Position numbers and translations under genes: made by a program | Notes under the pieces: model-generated | Databases searched by the model: none | Told to the model about the DNA's origin: nothing | Seen by the model: only the letters and a program-made list of their open reading frames with translations | Shown here: positions 36,137-44,462 of the stretch, in pieces | Numbering within the stretch: position 1 is the first letter of the stretch | Layout: each line of letters opens with the position of its first letter | NCBI GenBank assembly: GCA_905612435.1 | Contig: CAJQRZ010000010.1 | Coordinates: 81,999 to 145,998, forward strand | Source: an uncultured Candidatus Pelagibacter sp. | GTDB taxonomy: Bacteria; Pseudomonadota; Alphaproteobacteria; Pelagibacterales; Pelagibacteraceae | Length of the DNA: 64,000 bases | Direction: 5' to 3'

Positions 36137-36169
36137 ATAAAAAAGGGCGGTTATAAAATAACCGCCCTT
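36137..36169 (-). terminator. Terminator / attenuator hairpin between potD and potB
   Basis: AAGGGCGGTTAT (36143-36154) pairs exactly with ATAACCGCCCTT (36158-36169) with a 3-base loop. On the minus strand the hairpin is followed by TTTTTTATT and then directly by the potB start codon. It should end most transcripts after potD or protect their 3' end, giving more binding protein than permease. Confidence 0.9.
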
Positions 36170-36203
36170 ATAATATAATAAAAACTTAATCTATAAAACT
36201 AAA

Positions 36204-37328
36204 TTATAGACCAGCCTTCATAGCTTCCCATTTTTCACCAATTTCATCTTGGTTATCAGCCCAAAAATTTGGGTTCATAAGCATGTATTTTTTAGTGTTA
36301 GCAGGTGCTGTTGGCATATGTGGTACCATATTAGTCGTACCATCTTTAAACCAAGGTTCTCCAGCTTCCATAACAGCTATTGAAGATTTTCTCCAAGGAG
36401 CGTAAGCAATATACTTAGCACTTCCTGCTAGACCTTCAGTACTTGTCATTTCTCTAAGCACTTTCAAAGCGCTACCATCAGCATCTCCTGGTCCACCTTT
36501 AACCATAGCGAAATACTCATAGTCAAGAATTTGTGAATCCCAAACTTGTACTATTGGAGTACCTTCTATTTGCGCGTTAAAGAATCTACCATTCCAACCA
36601 GTAGCCATAACAACTTCGCCATTAGCTAATAATTCTGGTGGCTGAGCTCCTGCATTCCAAAATACACATCCGCCTTTTGGATCAGTACAAAGTTTCTTAA
36701 TCGCAGCAATAGCTTTGTCTACTCCTCCTTCTTTTTCAAGAGCATCCCAAACTTTACCGTTACCTTTACCTGGATTAACTTTTAATGCACCAACTGTAGC
36801 AAGTTCTATACTAGACATTGCACCTTTATATATTGCTCTTTTACCAGGAAACTTTTTAGTATTAAAAAAGTCTTTGGCAGTTTTAGGTTTTTTCTTCCCT
36901 ATAGTGTCATTGTTGTAAGCAAAGTTCCATGAATACAGAATGTTTCCAACTGCACATTTAGAAGGCATGCTAGTAAAAAAGTCATCAGAAGCTTTTGTTC
37001 CATCTGGAGCAGGAGCAAAGTCTTTGTCAAAATCGAATTCAACAAAAATTCCTTCGTCGCAACCAATGATAGTGTCTTTTGCATACACATCAATGATATC
37101 CCACGTAATTGCACCAGCTTCTTTTTGTGCTTTAATCTCTGATAATCCACCTGTGTAGTCTACCCAATTAACAGGTATTCCCAATTTCTTAGCAGTAGGA
37201 TCACCGTACCCTAATTTTTGACTTTCAGTATAAGCACCACCCCAAGACGCAACAGTAACTGCGAATGCTGAAGTTGTGATAGAAAGTACAAAAGAAAGAG
37301 CTAGTAATAATTTACTTAATTTTCTCAT
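36204..37328 (-). CDS. potD: PotD-type periplasmic substrate-binding protein
   Basis: A 374-residue exported binding protein. The signal peptide ends at SAFA (about residue 23). The mature start VTVASWGGAYTESQKLG is typical of spermidine/putrescine-type (cluster D) binding proteins, and MPSKCAVGNILYSWNFAYN, VVMATGWNGRFFNA and YIAYAPWRKSS are conserved. Two Cys pairs (about C94/C120 region and CTDPKGGC) may form disulphides. C-rich codon use and a strong GGAGG site suggest high expression. It has its own promoter-like sequence in the 111-base gap after potA. The ligand may not be a polyamine; marine relatives bind various amines. Confidence 0.88.
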   Translation of the reverse strand: MRKLSKLLLALSFVLSITTSAFAVTVASWGGAYTESQKLGYGDPTAKKLGIPVNWVDYTGGLSEIKAQKEAGAITWDIIDVYAKDTIIGCDEGIFVEFDFDKDFAPAPDGTKASDDFFTSMPSKCAVGNILYSWNFAYNNDTIGKKKPKTAKDFFNTKKFPGKRAIYKGAMSSIELATVGALKVNPGKGNGKVWDALEKEGGVDKAIAAIKKLCTDPKGGCVFWNAGAQPPELLANGEVVMATGWNGRFFNAQIEGTPIVQVWDSQILDYEYFAMVKGGPGDADGSALKVLREMTSTEGLAGSAKYIAYAPWRKSSIAVMEAGEPWFKDGTTNMVPHMPTAPANTKKYMLMNPNFWADNQDEIGEKWEAMKAGL

Positions 37329-37362
37329 TTATCCTCCGTTAACGTTATTTTTTAAAAAAAGA

Positions 37363-37391
37363 AGTAAAACAATATCGCTCAGATGTGTCAA
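37363..37391 (-). promoter_or_regulatory. Sigma-70-type promoter candidate for potD
   Basis: On the minus strand an exact TTGACA (37391-37386) is followed after 17 bases by TTTACT (37368-37363), 4 of 6 to TATAAT, 35 bases before the potD ATG (37328). The region also carries GTTAACGTTA close to the Shine-Dalgarno. An own promoter would let potD be made in excess of potA. Confidence 0.55.
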
Positions 37392-37439
37392 CAGCTGATT
37401 CAACCATATTTTCTTTTATTTATGTGATTTTTTAATGCG

Positions 37440-38528
37440 CTATTTTGGATCTAAAGCTCTACTGTCTTTACTATTCCAACCAACATTAATATCATTTCCT
37501 AATTTAATGTCTAGGTTAGACGTACTATTTGGAATTTTTAAAATAAATTGATCATTACCCAATAGATTAATTCTAACTCTTGTATGATCGCCATGATAAA
37601 TAACTTCTTCGATTTTTCCTTTATGATTATTGTCCATTTTATCTTTTGGATTAATCAAAGCTCTTTCTGGTCTCAAAGATACAGTAGTTTTTTCTCCCTT
37701 GGCCTTAACTGAAATTGGATTTGCCAAAATTTCAGTACCATTATTTAATTTAACTTTGCAAGTATCGCCTGAGATATCACTAACTATTCCATCAAATATA
37801 TTATTTTCTCCAATAAATCCTGCTACAAACGAATTAACAGGTCTTTCATATAGTTCGTCTGGGCTCGAAAGTTGTTGAACTTTTCCATCATTAAAAACTG
37901 CAATACGATTTGACATCGTTAAAGCTTCAGTTTGATCATGAGTTACATATACAACTGTTACACCTATGCTTTCATGAATATGTTTAATCTCGTACTGCAT
38001 GCTTTCTCTTAAATTTTTATCTAATGCTCCTAATGGTTCATCCATAAGAACAACTTGAGGATCAAATACTAATGATCTTGCAACTGCTACCCTTTGTTGT
38101 TGACCTCCAGATAATTGCATTGGCATTCTTGCTTCAAAACCTTGAAGTGCTACCATTGATAAAGCTTTATCAATTTTTTTATCAGCTTCATCTTTTGGAA
38201 TTTTTCTTACTCTCAATGGAAATGCTAAATTTTCATATACAGTCATATGAGGGAATAAAGCATAATTTTGAAAAACCATTCCAATTCCTCTTTTATGAGG
38301 TGGAATATTTGAAATTGCATTACCGTCTAAATAAATTTCTCCATGAGTTGGAGTTTCAAAACCTGCCAACATCATTAAACAAGTTGTCTTACCAGAACCA
38401 GAGGGTCCTAACATTGTTACAAATTCACCTTCAGCAATATCAAGTTTTAGACCTTTAACGACTAAGATTTTTCCATCATAGCTCTTGTCTACATTATCAA
38501 ATTTTACGAATTCACTGTTTTTTGACAT
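37440..38528 (-). CDS. potA: PotA-type ABC transporter ATPase
   Basis: A 362-residue ATPase. Walker A GPSGSGKTT (about 41-49), signature LSGGQQQRVAVARSL (about 138-152), Walker B VVLMDEPLGALD and the switch His in VTHDQTEAL are all intact. A C-terminal TOBE domain (about 260-362) follows, as in PotA/MalK. It energises the PotB/PotC permease. First gene of the transporter unit; the potD gene follows after 111 bases with its own likely promoter. Confidence 0.93.
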   Translation of the reverse strand: MSKNSEFVKFDNVDKSYDGKILVVKGLKLDIAEGEFVTMLGPSGSGKTTCLMMLAGFETPTHGEIYLDGNAISNIPPHKRGIGMVFQNYALFPHMTVYENLAFPLRVRKIPKDEADKKIDKALSMVALQGFEARMPMQLSGGQQQRVAVARSLVFDPQVVLMDEPLGALDKNLRESMQYEIKHIHESIGVTVVYVTHDQTEALTMSNRIAVFNDGKVQQLSSPDELYERPVNSFVAGFIGENNIFDGIVSDISGDTCKVKLNNGTEILANPISVKAKGEKTTVSLRPERALINPKDKMDNNHKGKIEEVIYHGDHTRVRINLLGNDQFILKIPNSTSNLDIKLGNDINVGWNSKDSRALDPK

Positions 38529-38572
38529 CGAGGATTTAAAACATTAGTTGTGTTATTTTTCAAGAACTTTTA

Positions 38573-39103
38573 TTATATAGTGTTTATATTGATTATATAC
38601 CTTGCAGATGCGTCTGTTTGAACAACGCTACAATGTTTTTTTTGCCCATTAAATATAACTAATTGATTTTCTACAGAATGAACCTTTTTCTCATTTTCAA
38701 ACATAGTACAACCATTATTGGTGTTTAAATAATATATACAAACTGTATGGGGAAAGTCATAATCAACATGAAAAGGGTCTGGTTTCTGGACATCTCTTCT
38801 TGGATACAATGAAGACCTAATTCTTAAAATATTTTGATACTTTATTTTTTCTTTAATTTTATTCATTAATTTTGACATTAATGAAAAATTTGGGCTTTCT
38901 GGAAATCTATCAATAAATGTTTTGGGATGACAATCTTTAAAACTATGAATAAAATATCCATCTCTATCTTGATCCCTGCCATCTTTATGAGCAATAAAAT
39001 TTACATATCTCCACTGACACCTTGGAGACATAATAAAATTTTTTACTTCCAGAAAGTCTTCAGAATCTAAGAAATTATCAATTATTTCAAGATTATTTGA
39101 CAT
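38573..39103 (-). CDS. Small 2OG-Fe(II) oxygenase
   Basis: A 176-residue oxygenase with the iron facial triad as HxD in PFHVDYDFPHT (about 120-130) and the distal His in GQKKHCSVVQTD, with Arg in SARYIIN for 2-oxoglutarate. It resembles small 2OG oxygenases of cyanophages and marine bacteria. I chose the second ATG (39103), which gives an 11-base overlap with the upstream hydrolase gene; the first ATG (39142) would add 13 residues inside that gene. Not EctD-like in length or motifs. Substrate unknown; co-transcription with eutA/doeA-like genes is the only hint. Confidence 0.72.
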   Translation of the reverse strand: MSNNLEIIDNFLDSEDFLEVKNFIMSPRCQWRYVNFIAHKDGRDQDRDGYFIHSFKDCHPKTFIDRFPESPNFSLMSKLMNKIKEKIKYQNILRIRSSLYPRRDVQKPDPFHVDYDFPHTVCIYYLNTNNGCTMFENEKKVHSVENQLVIFNGQKKHCSVVQTDASARYIININTI

Positions 39104-40259
39104 ATATATCTTTTGACATATTGCAGAATAACTCACTTCCATTTTCTGTAACTCTCACAGATTCTGATGCTTCCACTCCCCAGTCACCAAATTGCATGAC
39201 TGCGATCATATGAAATGTAACATTTGGATGTAGAGTAGTTTTGTCTCCTTTTGATATATTTAAAGTATGCTCTCCCCAATCTGGAGGATAGCCAATTCCT
39301 ATTGAGTATCCAGTTCTAGACTCTTTTTTAATATTATATTTATCCAAAACTTTCCAAAACTTTTGTGCTACATCATCAGCTGTATTGCCGGGTTTTATTG
39401 CAGATATTCCGGCCTCTAAAGCTTCAATTGTTGCCTTCATAGCGTCTATTTTTTTTTGTTCTGCTTTACCCAGCTGAACTGTTCTCGCCATTGGCACATG
39501 ATATCTTTTATGAACACCCGCTAACTCAATAATGGTTGCCTCTCCTGTAACAAACTTATCTTGTGTATGTGTTAAATGGGAAGCTGAAGTACCTTTACCA
39601 GTTGGTAGCAAGGTTGCAATACTGGCATAATCCCCACCATACTCTGGAGTGCCACTAAATAATGTTTTTTGAATATTTGCTACAGCATCACATTGTCTTA
39701 TGCCTGGATTGATAGAATCAAATGCTGTATTCATTGCTTTTTCAGAAATCAAAGCAGCCGATTTCATTAAATTTATTTCTGCATCTGATTTAATAACTCT
39801 TGCCCAATTTACTAATCGTTCGCAGTCTTTGAGTTTAGCGTTCGGTAAGCCTTGTTTAATTTTTTCGTAACAATATGCTGTAAAATAATGACTATCCATC
39901 TCAAGGCCAATATTTAATCTATCCCATTTTTTTTCTTTAAATAATTCAACTAAACGATCATAAGGATGAAGAGGCCATGCATGAATATACTTTTCTTCAT
40001 AAACAATAATATTTTCATTTTTTAAATAAGTTTTTATATAAGCACCTCCTGCATCTTGAGCTCTTACAAAACAAATTGGTTCATCAGCATTAACATGAAC
40101 TATAACGCATTGTGCATAATAAAATGACCAAGCATCATAACCAGTTAAATAATTCATATTAGAAGTATCTTGAGAAATAAGTAGCTCGATGCCTTTTTTT
40201 TGCATAGAGTTTTGTACTTTTTTTAATCTTTTTTTGTATTCTTTTTTTGTAAATAACAT
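39093..40259 (-). CDS. doeA: Ectoine hydrolase-like protein (DoeA / EutD, creatinase fold)
   Basis: A 388-residue pita-bread (M24/creatinase) protein. MNYLTGYDAWSFYYAQ near the start and RTGYSIGIGYPPDWGEHTLNI, DWGVEASESVRVTENG near the end are the sequences I associate with ectoine hydrolases, which open the ectoine ring to N-acetyl-diaminobutyrate. The canonical metal-binding Asp pair of M24 peptidases is not kept (IIELAGVHKRYHVPMART), consistent with metal-independent creatinase-like action. It lies 2 bases after the EutA-like gene. A proline dipeptidase is less likely for these reasons. The deacetylase partner doeB is not adjacent. Confidence 0.72.
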   Translation of the reverse strand: MLFTKKEYKKRLKKVQNSMQKKGIELLISQDTSNMNYLTGYDAWSFYYAQCVIVHVNADEPICFVRAQDAGGAYIKTYLKNENIIVYEEKYIHAWPLHPYDRLVELFKEKKWDRLNIGLEMDSHYFTAYCYEKIKQGLPNAKLKDCERLVNWARVIKSDAEINLMKSAALISEKAMNTAFDSINPGIRQCDAVANIQKTLFSGTPEYGGDYASIATLLPTGKGTSASHLTHTQDKFVTGEATIIELAGVHKRYHVPMARTVQLGKAEQKKIDAMKATIEALEAGISAIKPGNTADDVAQKFWKVLDKYNIKKESRTGYSIGIGYPPDWGEHTLNISKGDKTTLHPNVTFHMIAVMQFGDWGVEASESVRVTENGSELFCNMSKDIYVK

Positions 40260-40261
40260 AA

Positions 40262-41008
40262 TTAATTTCCTGATAACAACTTTCCAAATCCTAGAATAGA
40301 GTCAGTTTTTCCAATACTTTGTAAAGTATCCCAAATTAAAACTTGATTGCTGCATAAAACAATTTTATTTAATTTTTTTTCAAGTTTATCAATAATTGAG
40401 AGTGCCGGTAAATTTGTGCAAGAAAGAAAAACTGCTTCAGCACCTTCCAATTCCATATTCGAAATAACATTAAATAAGTGATCTGGATCAATTTTAGCAA
40501 TATCGCCATCAATTGAAATATCAAAATATGAATTTGAAGTTACAATAAAATCTTCTTTTTTAAAATAATCAACTACTTCATCATTTAATTCTTTTGAATA
40601 AGGTGTAAAAATTGCAACTTTACTTATATTTAATTTTTTTAAAGCATTACTAGCTGCAGTACTTGGTGTCGTAACTTTTGCTTCTGGTTTAGCTAATTCA
40701 ATTTTTTTTTTTATTGAATCATAGCCTACTGCAATCGTTCCAGATGTACATCCATATACTACACAATCTAATTTTTCATCAGGCAAGATATCACTTGAAA
40801 CTTCAGTTACTGTTTTAGACATTTTAATTAGATTTTCACTAGTTAGAGGTGAATAACAATGAATACGGTTAACAAAAAGATCAATATTCATATTTCTGGT
40901 TACATTAATAAAGTCTTTTTCAATCATAAAATCAGTAGCTAAAGCAATTAATCCTACTTTGGGATTAACACTAGAGTTATATTTTGGTTCTATTTTTATT
41001 GAATGCAT
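40262..41008 (-). CDS. EutA-like Asp/Glu racemase superfamily protein
   Basis: A 248-residue protein of the maleate isomerase / arylmalonate decarboxylase / Asp-Glu racemase fold. Two active-site cysteines are apparent: YGCTSGTIAVGYD (about 85-97) and FLSCTNLPALSII (about 196-208), symmetry-related as in this superfamily. EutA of ectoine utilisation belongs here and is encoded next to the hydrolase, as here. Its reaction in ectoine breakdown is not firmly settled. First gene of the minus-strand unit; divergent from an aldehyde dehydrogenase across 101 bases. Confidence 0.7.
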   Translation of the reverse strand: MHSIKIEPKYNSSVNPKVGLIALATDFMIEKDFINVTRNMNIDLFVNRIHCYSPLTSENLIKMSKTVTEVSSDILPDEKLDCVVYGCTSGTIAVGYDSIKKKIELAKPEAKVTTPSTAASNALKKLNISKVAIFTPYSKELNDEVVDYFKKEDFIVTSNSYFDISIDGDIAKIDPDHLFNVISNMELEGAEAVFLSCTNLPALSIIDKLEKKLNKIVLCSNQVLIWDTLQSIGKTDSILGFGKLLSGN

Positions 41009-41109
41009 TTTTAAAAATAAAATATATCATAGCCTTTTTACTTTTCACTAAAATTAAAAAAAATGAAAACTAGAGATATTAAATCTAATTAATATGTTAA
41101 TAATATTTT

Positions 41110-42540
41110 ATGCTTGATAAAAGAGACTTTTATATTAATGGTAAATGGAGCAAACCATCAAAAAAAAATGATTTTGAGGTTATTAACCCTTCAAATGAAG
41201 AACCTTTTGCAACAATCTCTTTGGGACATGAAGAGGATACTAATGCAGCTGTAAAAGCAGCTAAAAATGCTTTTGTTAAATGGAAAGAAGCCTCGAAAGA
41301 AGAGAGAATAGAACTTTTAGAAAAGCTACTTAAAATCTATAAAAAAAAATTTAACGAAATGAGCAATGCAATTTCAATGGAAATGGGTGCCCCTATTGAT
41401 TGGTCATCTTCTGCTCAAACTACTTCTGGGCAATCTCATTTAGAAGACTTTATCTTAAGATTAAAAAATTTTAATTTCGAGGAACATTTTGACTCAAAAT
41501 CAAATAACTACATATGTTATGAACCAATAGGAGTGTGTGGATTGATTACTCCATGGAATTGGCCAATTAATCAAATAGCACTAAAAGTAGTACCTGCATT
41601 AGCGACAGGTTGTACAATGATACTAAAACCTTCTGAGATAGCACCTATCTCTGCAATGTTGTTTGCTGAAATGATTGATGAAGCAGGTTTTCCATCTGGA
41701 GTTTTTAATTTGTTAAACGGAGATGGAGCTGGTGTTGGAACTCAATTATCCAGTCATCCTGATATTGATTTAATTTCGTTTACAGGGTCAACAAGAGCTG
41801 GAAAGTTAATTTCAAAAAATGCAGCGGATACAATTAAAAAAGTTTGTTTAGAACTCGGTGGAAAAGGTGGAAATATTGTTTTTGCTGATTCTTACCCTAA
41901 TGCAATTAGAGATGGAATTAGAAATGTAATGAGCAATTCTGGACAATCATGTGATGCACCAACAAGAATGTTAGTTGAAAAATCTATTTATGAAAGAGCT
42001 ATTAAAGAAGCGGCAGAAGAAGCAAATCTTATAAATGTTGATCTAGCATCAAAGAAAGGTAGTCACATAGGTCCTGTAGTTTCTAAAATGCAATATGATA
42101 AAATTATCAATCTTATTGAAAGTGGAATTAAAGAAGGTGCTACGTTAGCAGCAGGTGGACCTGATCTACCGAATAATTTAAATAAAGGTTATTTTATCAA
42201 ACCAACAATTTTTACAAATGTTAGAAATGATATGGAGATAGCAAAAAAAGAAATTTTTGGACCAGTTCTATCTATAATTCCATTTGAAACAGAAGATGAA
42301 GCAATAAAAATTACTAATAACACCGAATATGGTCTTGGAAATTATTTGCAAACTGAAGATAAGGAAAAGGCTCACAGAGTAGCAAAAAAATTAAGATCAG
42401 GTTGTGTTTATATAAATGGTAACGCAGCTGACCCAGGAACTCCCTTTGGAGGATACAGGCAATCAGGAAATGGACGCGAAGGTGGAGTTTGGGGTTTAGA
42501 AGAATACCTCGAAGTTAAAACCATCACTGGCTGGAAATAA
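41110..42540 (+). CDS. NAD(P)-dependent aldehyde dehydrogenase
   Basis: A 476-residue ALDH, close paralogue of the gene at 18555. Motifs: TPWNWPINQIALKVVPA, FTGSTRAGKLIS, LELGGKGGN (base Glu), NSGQSCDAPTRM (catalytic Cys) and EIFGPVLSIIPF. It stands alone on the plus strand beside the EutA/DoeA-like unit and 0.7 kb from gamma-butyrobetaine hydroxylase. Reasonable substrates from context are aspartate semialdehyde (ectoine route) or 4-trimethylaminobutyraldehyde (carnitine route). Sequence cannot choose. Confidence 0.9.
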   Translation: MLDKRDFYINGKWSKPSKKNDFEVINPSNEEPFATISLGHEEDTNAAVKAAKNAFVKWKEASKEERIELLEKLLKIYKKKFNEMSNAISMEMGAPIDWSSSAQTTSGQSHLEDFILRLKNFNFEEHFDSKSNNYICYEPIGVCGLITPWNWPINQIALKVVPALATGCTMILKPSEIAPISAMLFAEMIDEAGFPSGVFNLLNGDGAGVGTQLSSHPDIDLISFTGSTRAGKLISKNAADTIKKVCLELGGKGGNIVFADSYPNAIRDGIRNVMSNSGQSCDAPTRMLVEKSIYERAIKEAAEEANLINVDLASKKGSHIGPVVSKMQYDKIINLIESGIKEGATLAAGGPDLPNNLNKGYFIKPTIFTNVRNDMEIAKKEIFGPVLSIIPFETEDEAIKITNNTEYGLGNYLQTEDKEKAHRVAKKLRSGCVYINGNAADPGTPFGGYRQSGNGREGGVWGLEEYLEVKTITGWK

Positions 42541-42561
42541 ATTAATATCTCAATTTAAATC

Positions 42562-43203
42562 ATGCATCTAATTCACAGAGGTATATTAAACAAAAGTTAC
42601 AAAGAGAATAATTTAAAATCATTTAAGGCATCATTCAAAAAAGGTTATGGAATTGAAACAGATATACATGCTACAAAAGATAACAAATTTATATGTTTTC
42701 ACGATTTTACTTTAAAAAAAATATTTAAAATAAACAAAAGTATAAAAAACTTAAATTACAAAGATCTAAATAATATCAGCAAAAATAATAAAGTTGAGAT
42801 ACCTCTTTTAAAAGATTTATTAATATCATCTAAAACAAAACATTATTTATTCATCGAAATAAAACCTTTATTTTCAAAAATTCTATTAGAAAAACTATTA
42901 AAAGAAACAAATAAATTTAAAAAATGTGTGTTTATATCTTTTAAAGAAAAAAATATTTACGATTTATTGAAAATTAAAAAAGTAACGAACGTAGGTTTAT
43001 CTTTTCCCTCAAATATAAGTGTAAAAACAATTATTAAGAAATCTAAAAATAAAAATGTGAACTGCTTAATTTTGGATAAATATTTTATTAATAATAAAAA
43101 AATACAAGAAATTAAAAAAAATAAATATTTTTACACAATTAAAAGTAAAAAAGAATTTTTTAAATATAGTAAAAAAAATAATTTAATTTTTGAAAACTTG
43201 TAA
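42562..43203 (+). CDS. Glycerophosphodiester phosphodiesterase domain protein
   Basis: A 213-residue GDPD-family protein. Catalytic pattern: HRG at residues 5-7, E-T-D in GIETDIHATKD (about 31-41), CFHDFTL (catalytic His, about 49) and Glu in LFIEIKP (about 96). No signal peptide, so it is cytoplasmic, like UgpQ. It would release glycerol-3-phosphate and an alcohol such as choline or ethanolamine from deacylated phospholipid. That could supply a betaine precursor in this neighbourhood. It follows the aldehyde dehydrogenase by 21 bases; AT and Lys content is very high. Confidence 0.82.
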   Translation: MHLIHRGILNKSYKENNLKSFKASFKKGYGIETDIHATKDNKFICFHDFTLKKIFKINKSIKNLNYKDLNNISKNNKVEIPLLKDLLISSKTKHYLFIEIKPLFSKILLEKLLKETNKFKKCVFISFKEKNIYDLLKIKKVTNVGLSFPSNISVKTIIKKSKNKNVNCLILDKYFINNKKIQEIKKNKYFYTIKSKKEFFKYSKKNNLIFENL

Positions 43204-43205
43204 GC

Positions 43206-44330
43206 CTATTTTTTAAGAAAATTTAATCTTCCTAAAATTTCATCTCTATCCATGTAATACCCTTGTAAATGTCGATGACCAGAATTTGGATCAAAAGCAG
43301 TTCTTCCATGGAGGGCCCTTCTGTTATTAAATGAAAAAATATCGCCTGGCTCTAATCTAAATTTAATTTGAAATTTATCATCATGTAAAAGATTTCCAAA
43401 TCTACGATGTGCTTCATACACCTTGTTCATAATATTAGGATGACAATCTAATGTGTCCATAGTAGCTACACTAAATCTTATATCGTTATAATCTCCATCT
43501 TTAGTTAATGAAATCGCAGTCGCATGAAAGCCTCTAATTAATTCTTGAGTATAATCTTTATCTTTAAATTTTATTGGAACATTCACTAAAGTTTCAAAAA
43601 TATCTTTTTCGTTTCTTCTTAAATAATCAGCTACCGCAAATCCATCTACGGATGAAGAATTTCCCCCTTCTGCAGAGTTAATTAGGCAATGAAGAAATTG
43701 ATACCCCGGTGGTGTTTCAAACCAAGGTAAGTCCATATGATTTTTTAGAGCATGCGCTGTATACGCTGAATTATTTGGTTTTGGTATATTAATAACTTCA
43801 AAAGGTGTGTTAAAAAAAGTTTGCCTAGTATGACTTATTCTATTTAAAACTGGAAATGCTGACTCTTTTTCAAGTGGAGTATTCTTTACAATTGCAATTC
43901 CTTTATAATGTAAAAGTTCTAGCCATTTAATTAGACCTTCTTCACTATTTAAAATTTCATCATGTCCTATACTTATGGAATTTAAATTTTTTTCTAAAGA
44001 GCTATCCCATAATTGATAAGGTGAAATATATTTTTGCTTACTTTTTAATGTATAACAATTTTCTCTAAGCCATTTTGAATCATAATAACTAGTATGATTT
44101 CCTTCACTCCATTCAATTACAAGTTTTCCTTCTTCAGTTACTCTAAATTCTTTAGCACTTAAATTTTTTGAAACTTCAAGAATATTAAACATTCTGTGAT
44201 TTGAATCTTTATCATGAGCTGTTGGACAGTTATCTCTTAACCAAAAATAATTAAAATTACTCTCCTGCCCGTCACTCCACTTTATATGAAGGTCATTTTT
44301 ATTTTTCTCAACTTTTGAAATACTGAACAT
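43206..44330 (-). CDS. Gamma-butyrobetaine hydroxylase-like 2OG-Fe(II) dioxygenase
   Basis: A 374-residue enzyme with the two-domain layout of gamma-butyrobetaine hydroxylase: an N-terminal DUF971-like domain (WSDGQESNFNYFWLRDNC) and a C-terminal TauD-like domain. The iron ligands are HMD in NHMDLPWFETPPGYQFLHC and the distal His in NNRRALHGRTAF. Only one of the zinc-site cysteines of the N-terminal domain is evident. The expected reaction is gamma-butyrobetaine to L-carnitine. The neighbouring betaine transporter and carnitine dehydrogenase support this over trimethyllysine hydroxylase. Divergent from the transporter across 132 bases. Confidence 0.87.
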   Translation of the reverse strand: MFSISKVEKNKNDLHIKWSDGQESNFNYFWLRDNCPTAHDKDSNHRMFNILEVSKNLSAKEFRVTEEGKLVIEWSEGNHTSYYDSKWLRENCYTLKSKQKYISPYQLWDSSLEKNLNSISIGHDEILNSEEGLIKWLELLHYKGIAIVKNTPLEKESAFPVLNRISHTRQTFFNTPFEVINIPKPNNSAYTAHALKNHMDLPWFETPPGYQFLHCLINSAEGGNSSSVDGFAVADYLRRNEKDIFETLVNVPIKFKDKDYTQELIRGFHATAISLTKDGDYNDIRFSVATMDTLDCHPNIMNKVYEAHRRFGNLLHDDKFQIKFRLEPGDIFSFNNRRALHGRTAFDPNSGHRHLQGYYMDRDEILGRLNFLKK

Positions 44331-44359
44331 TTCTAATAATTATGTAGTTTTAAAGGTTT

Positions 44360-44386
44360 TTCAATGCACTTTATAGTTGCATTAAA
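44360..44386. promoter_or_regulatory. Inverted repeat, operator candidate of the carnitine/betaine genes
   Basis: AATGCA (44363-44368) and TGCATT (44378-44383) pair exactly around a 9-base spacer, and the flanking TTT / AAA extend the symmetry across one mismatch. It lies in the 132-base region between divergent gamma-butyrobetaine hydroxylase and the binding-protein gene, where one regulator could control both. Confidence 0.4.
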
Positions 44387-44462
44387 ACAAATAGATGCTT
44401 GAATTTGAATTCCATACATTATTAACTACCCTGATTAAAACTTAACTTAAGGGAGAAAAAAT

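Noticed and set aside
38573..39103. Ectoine hydroxylase EctD
   Set aside because: The protein is about 176 residues, much shorter than EctD at about 300, and lacks its signature; only the general 2OG-Fe(II) motif is shared.
39093..40259. DMSP lyase DddP, also an M24-fold enzyme
   Set aside because: The N- and C-terminal sequences match ectoine hydrolases, and DddP-type metal residues and N-terminal region are not seen.
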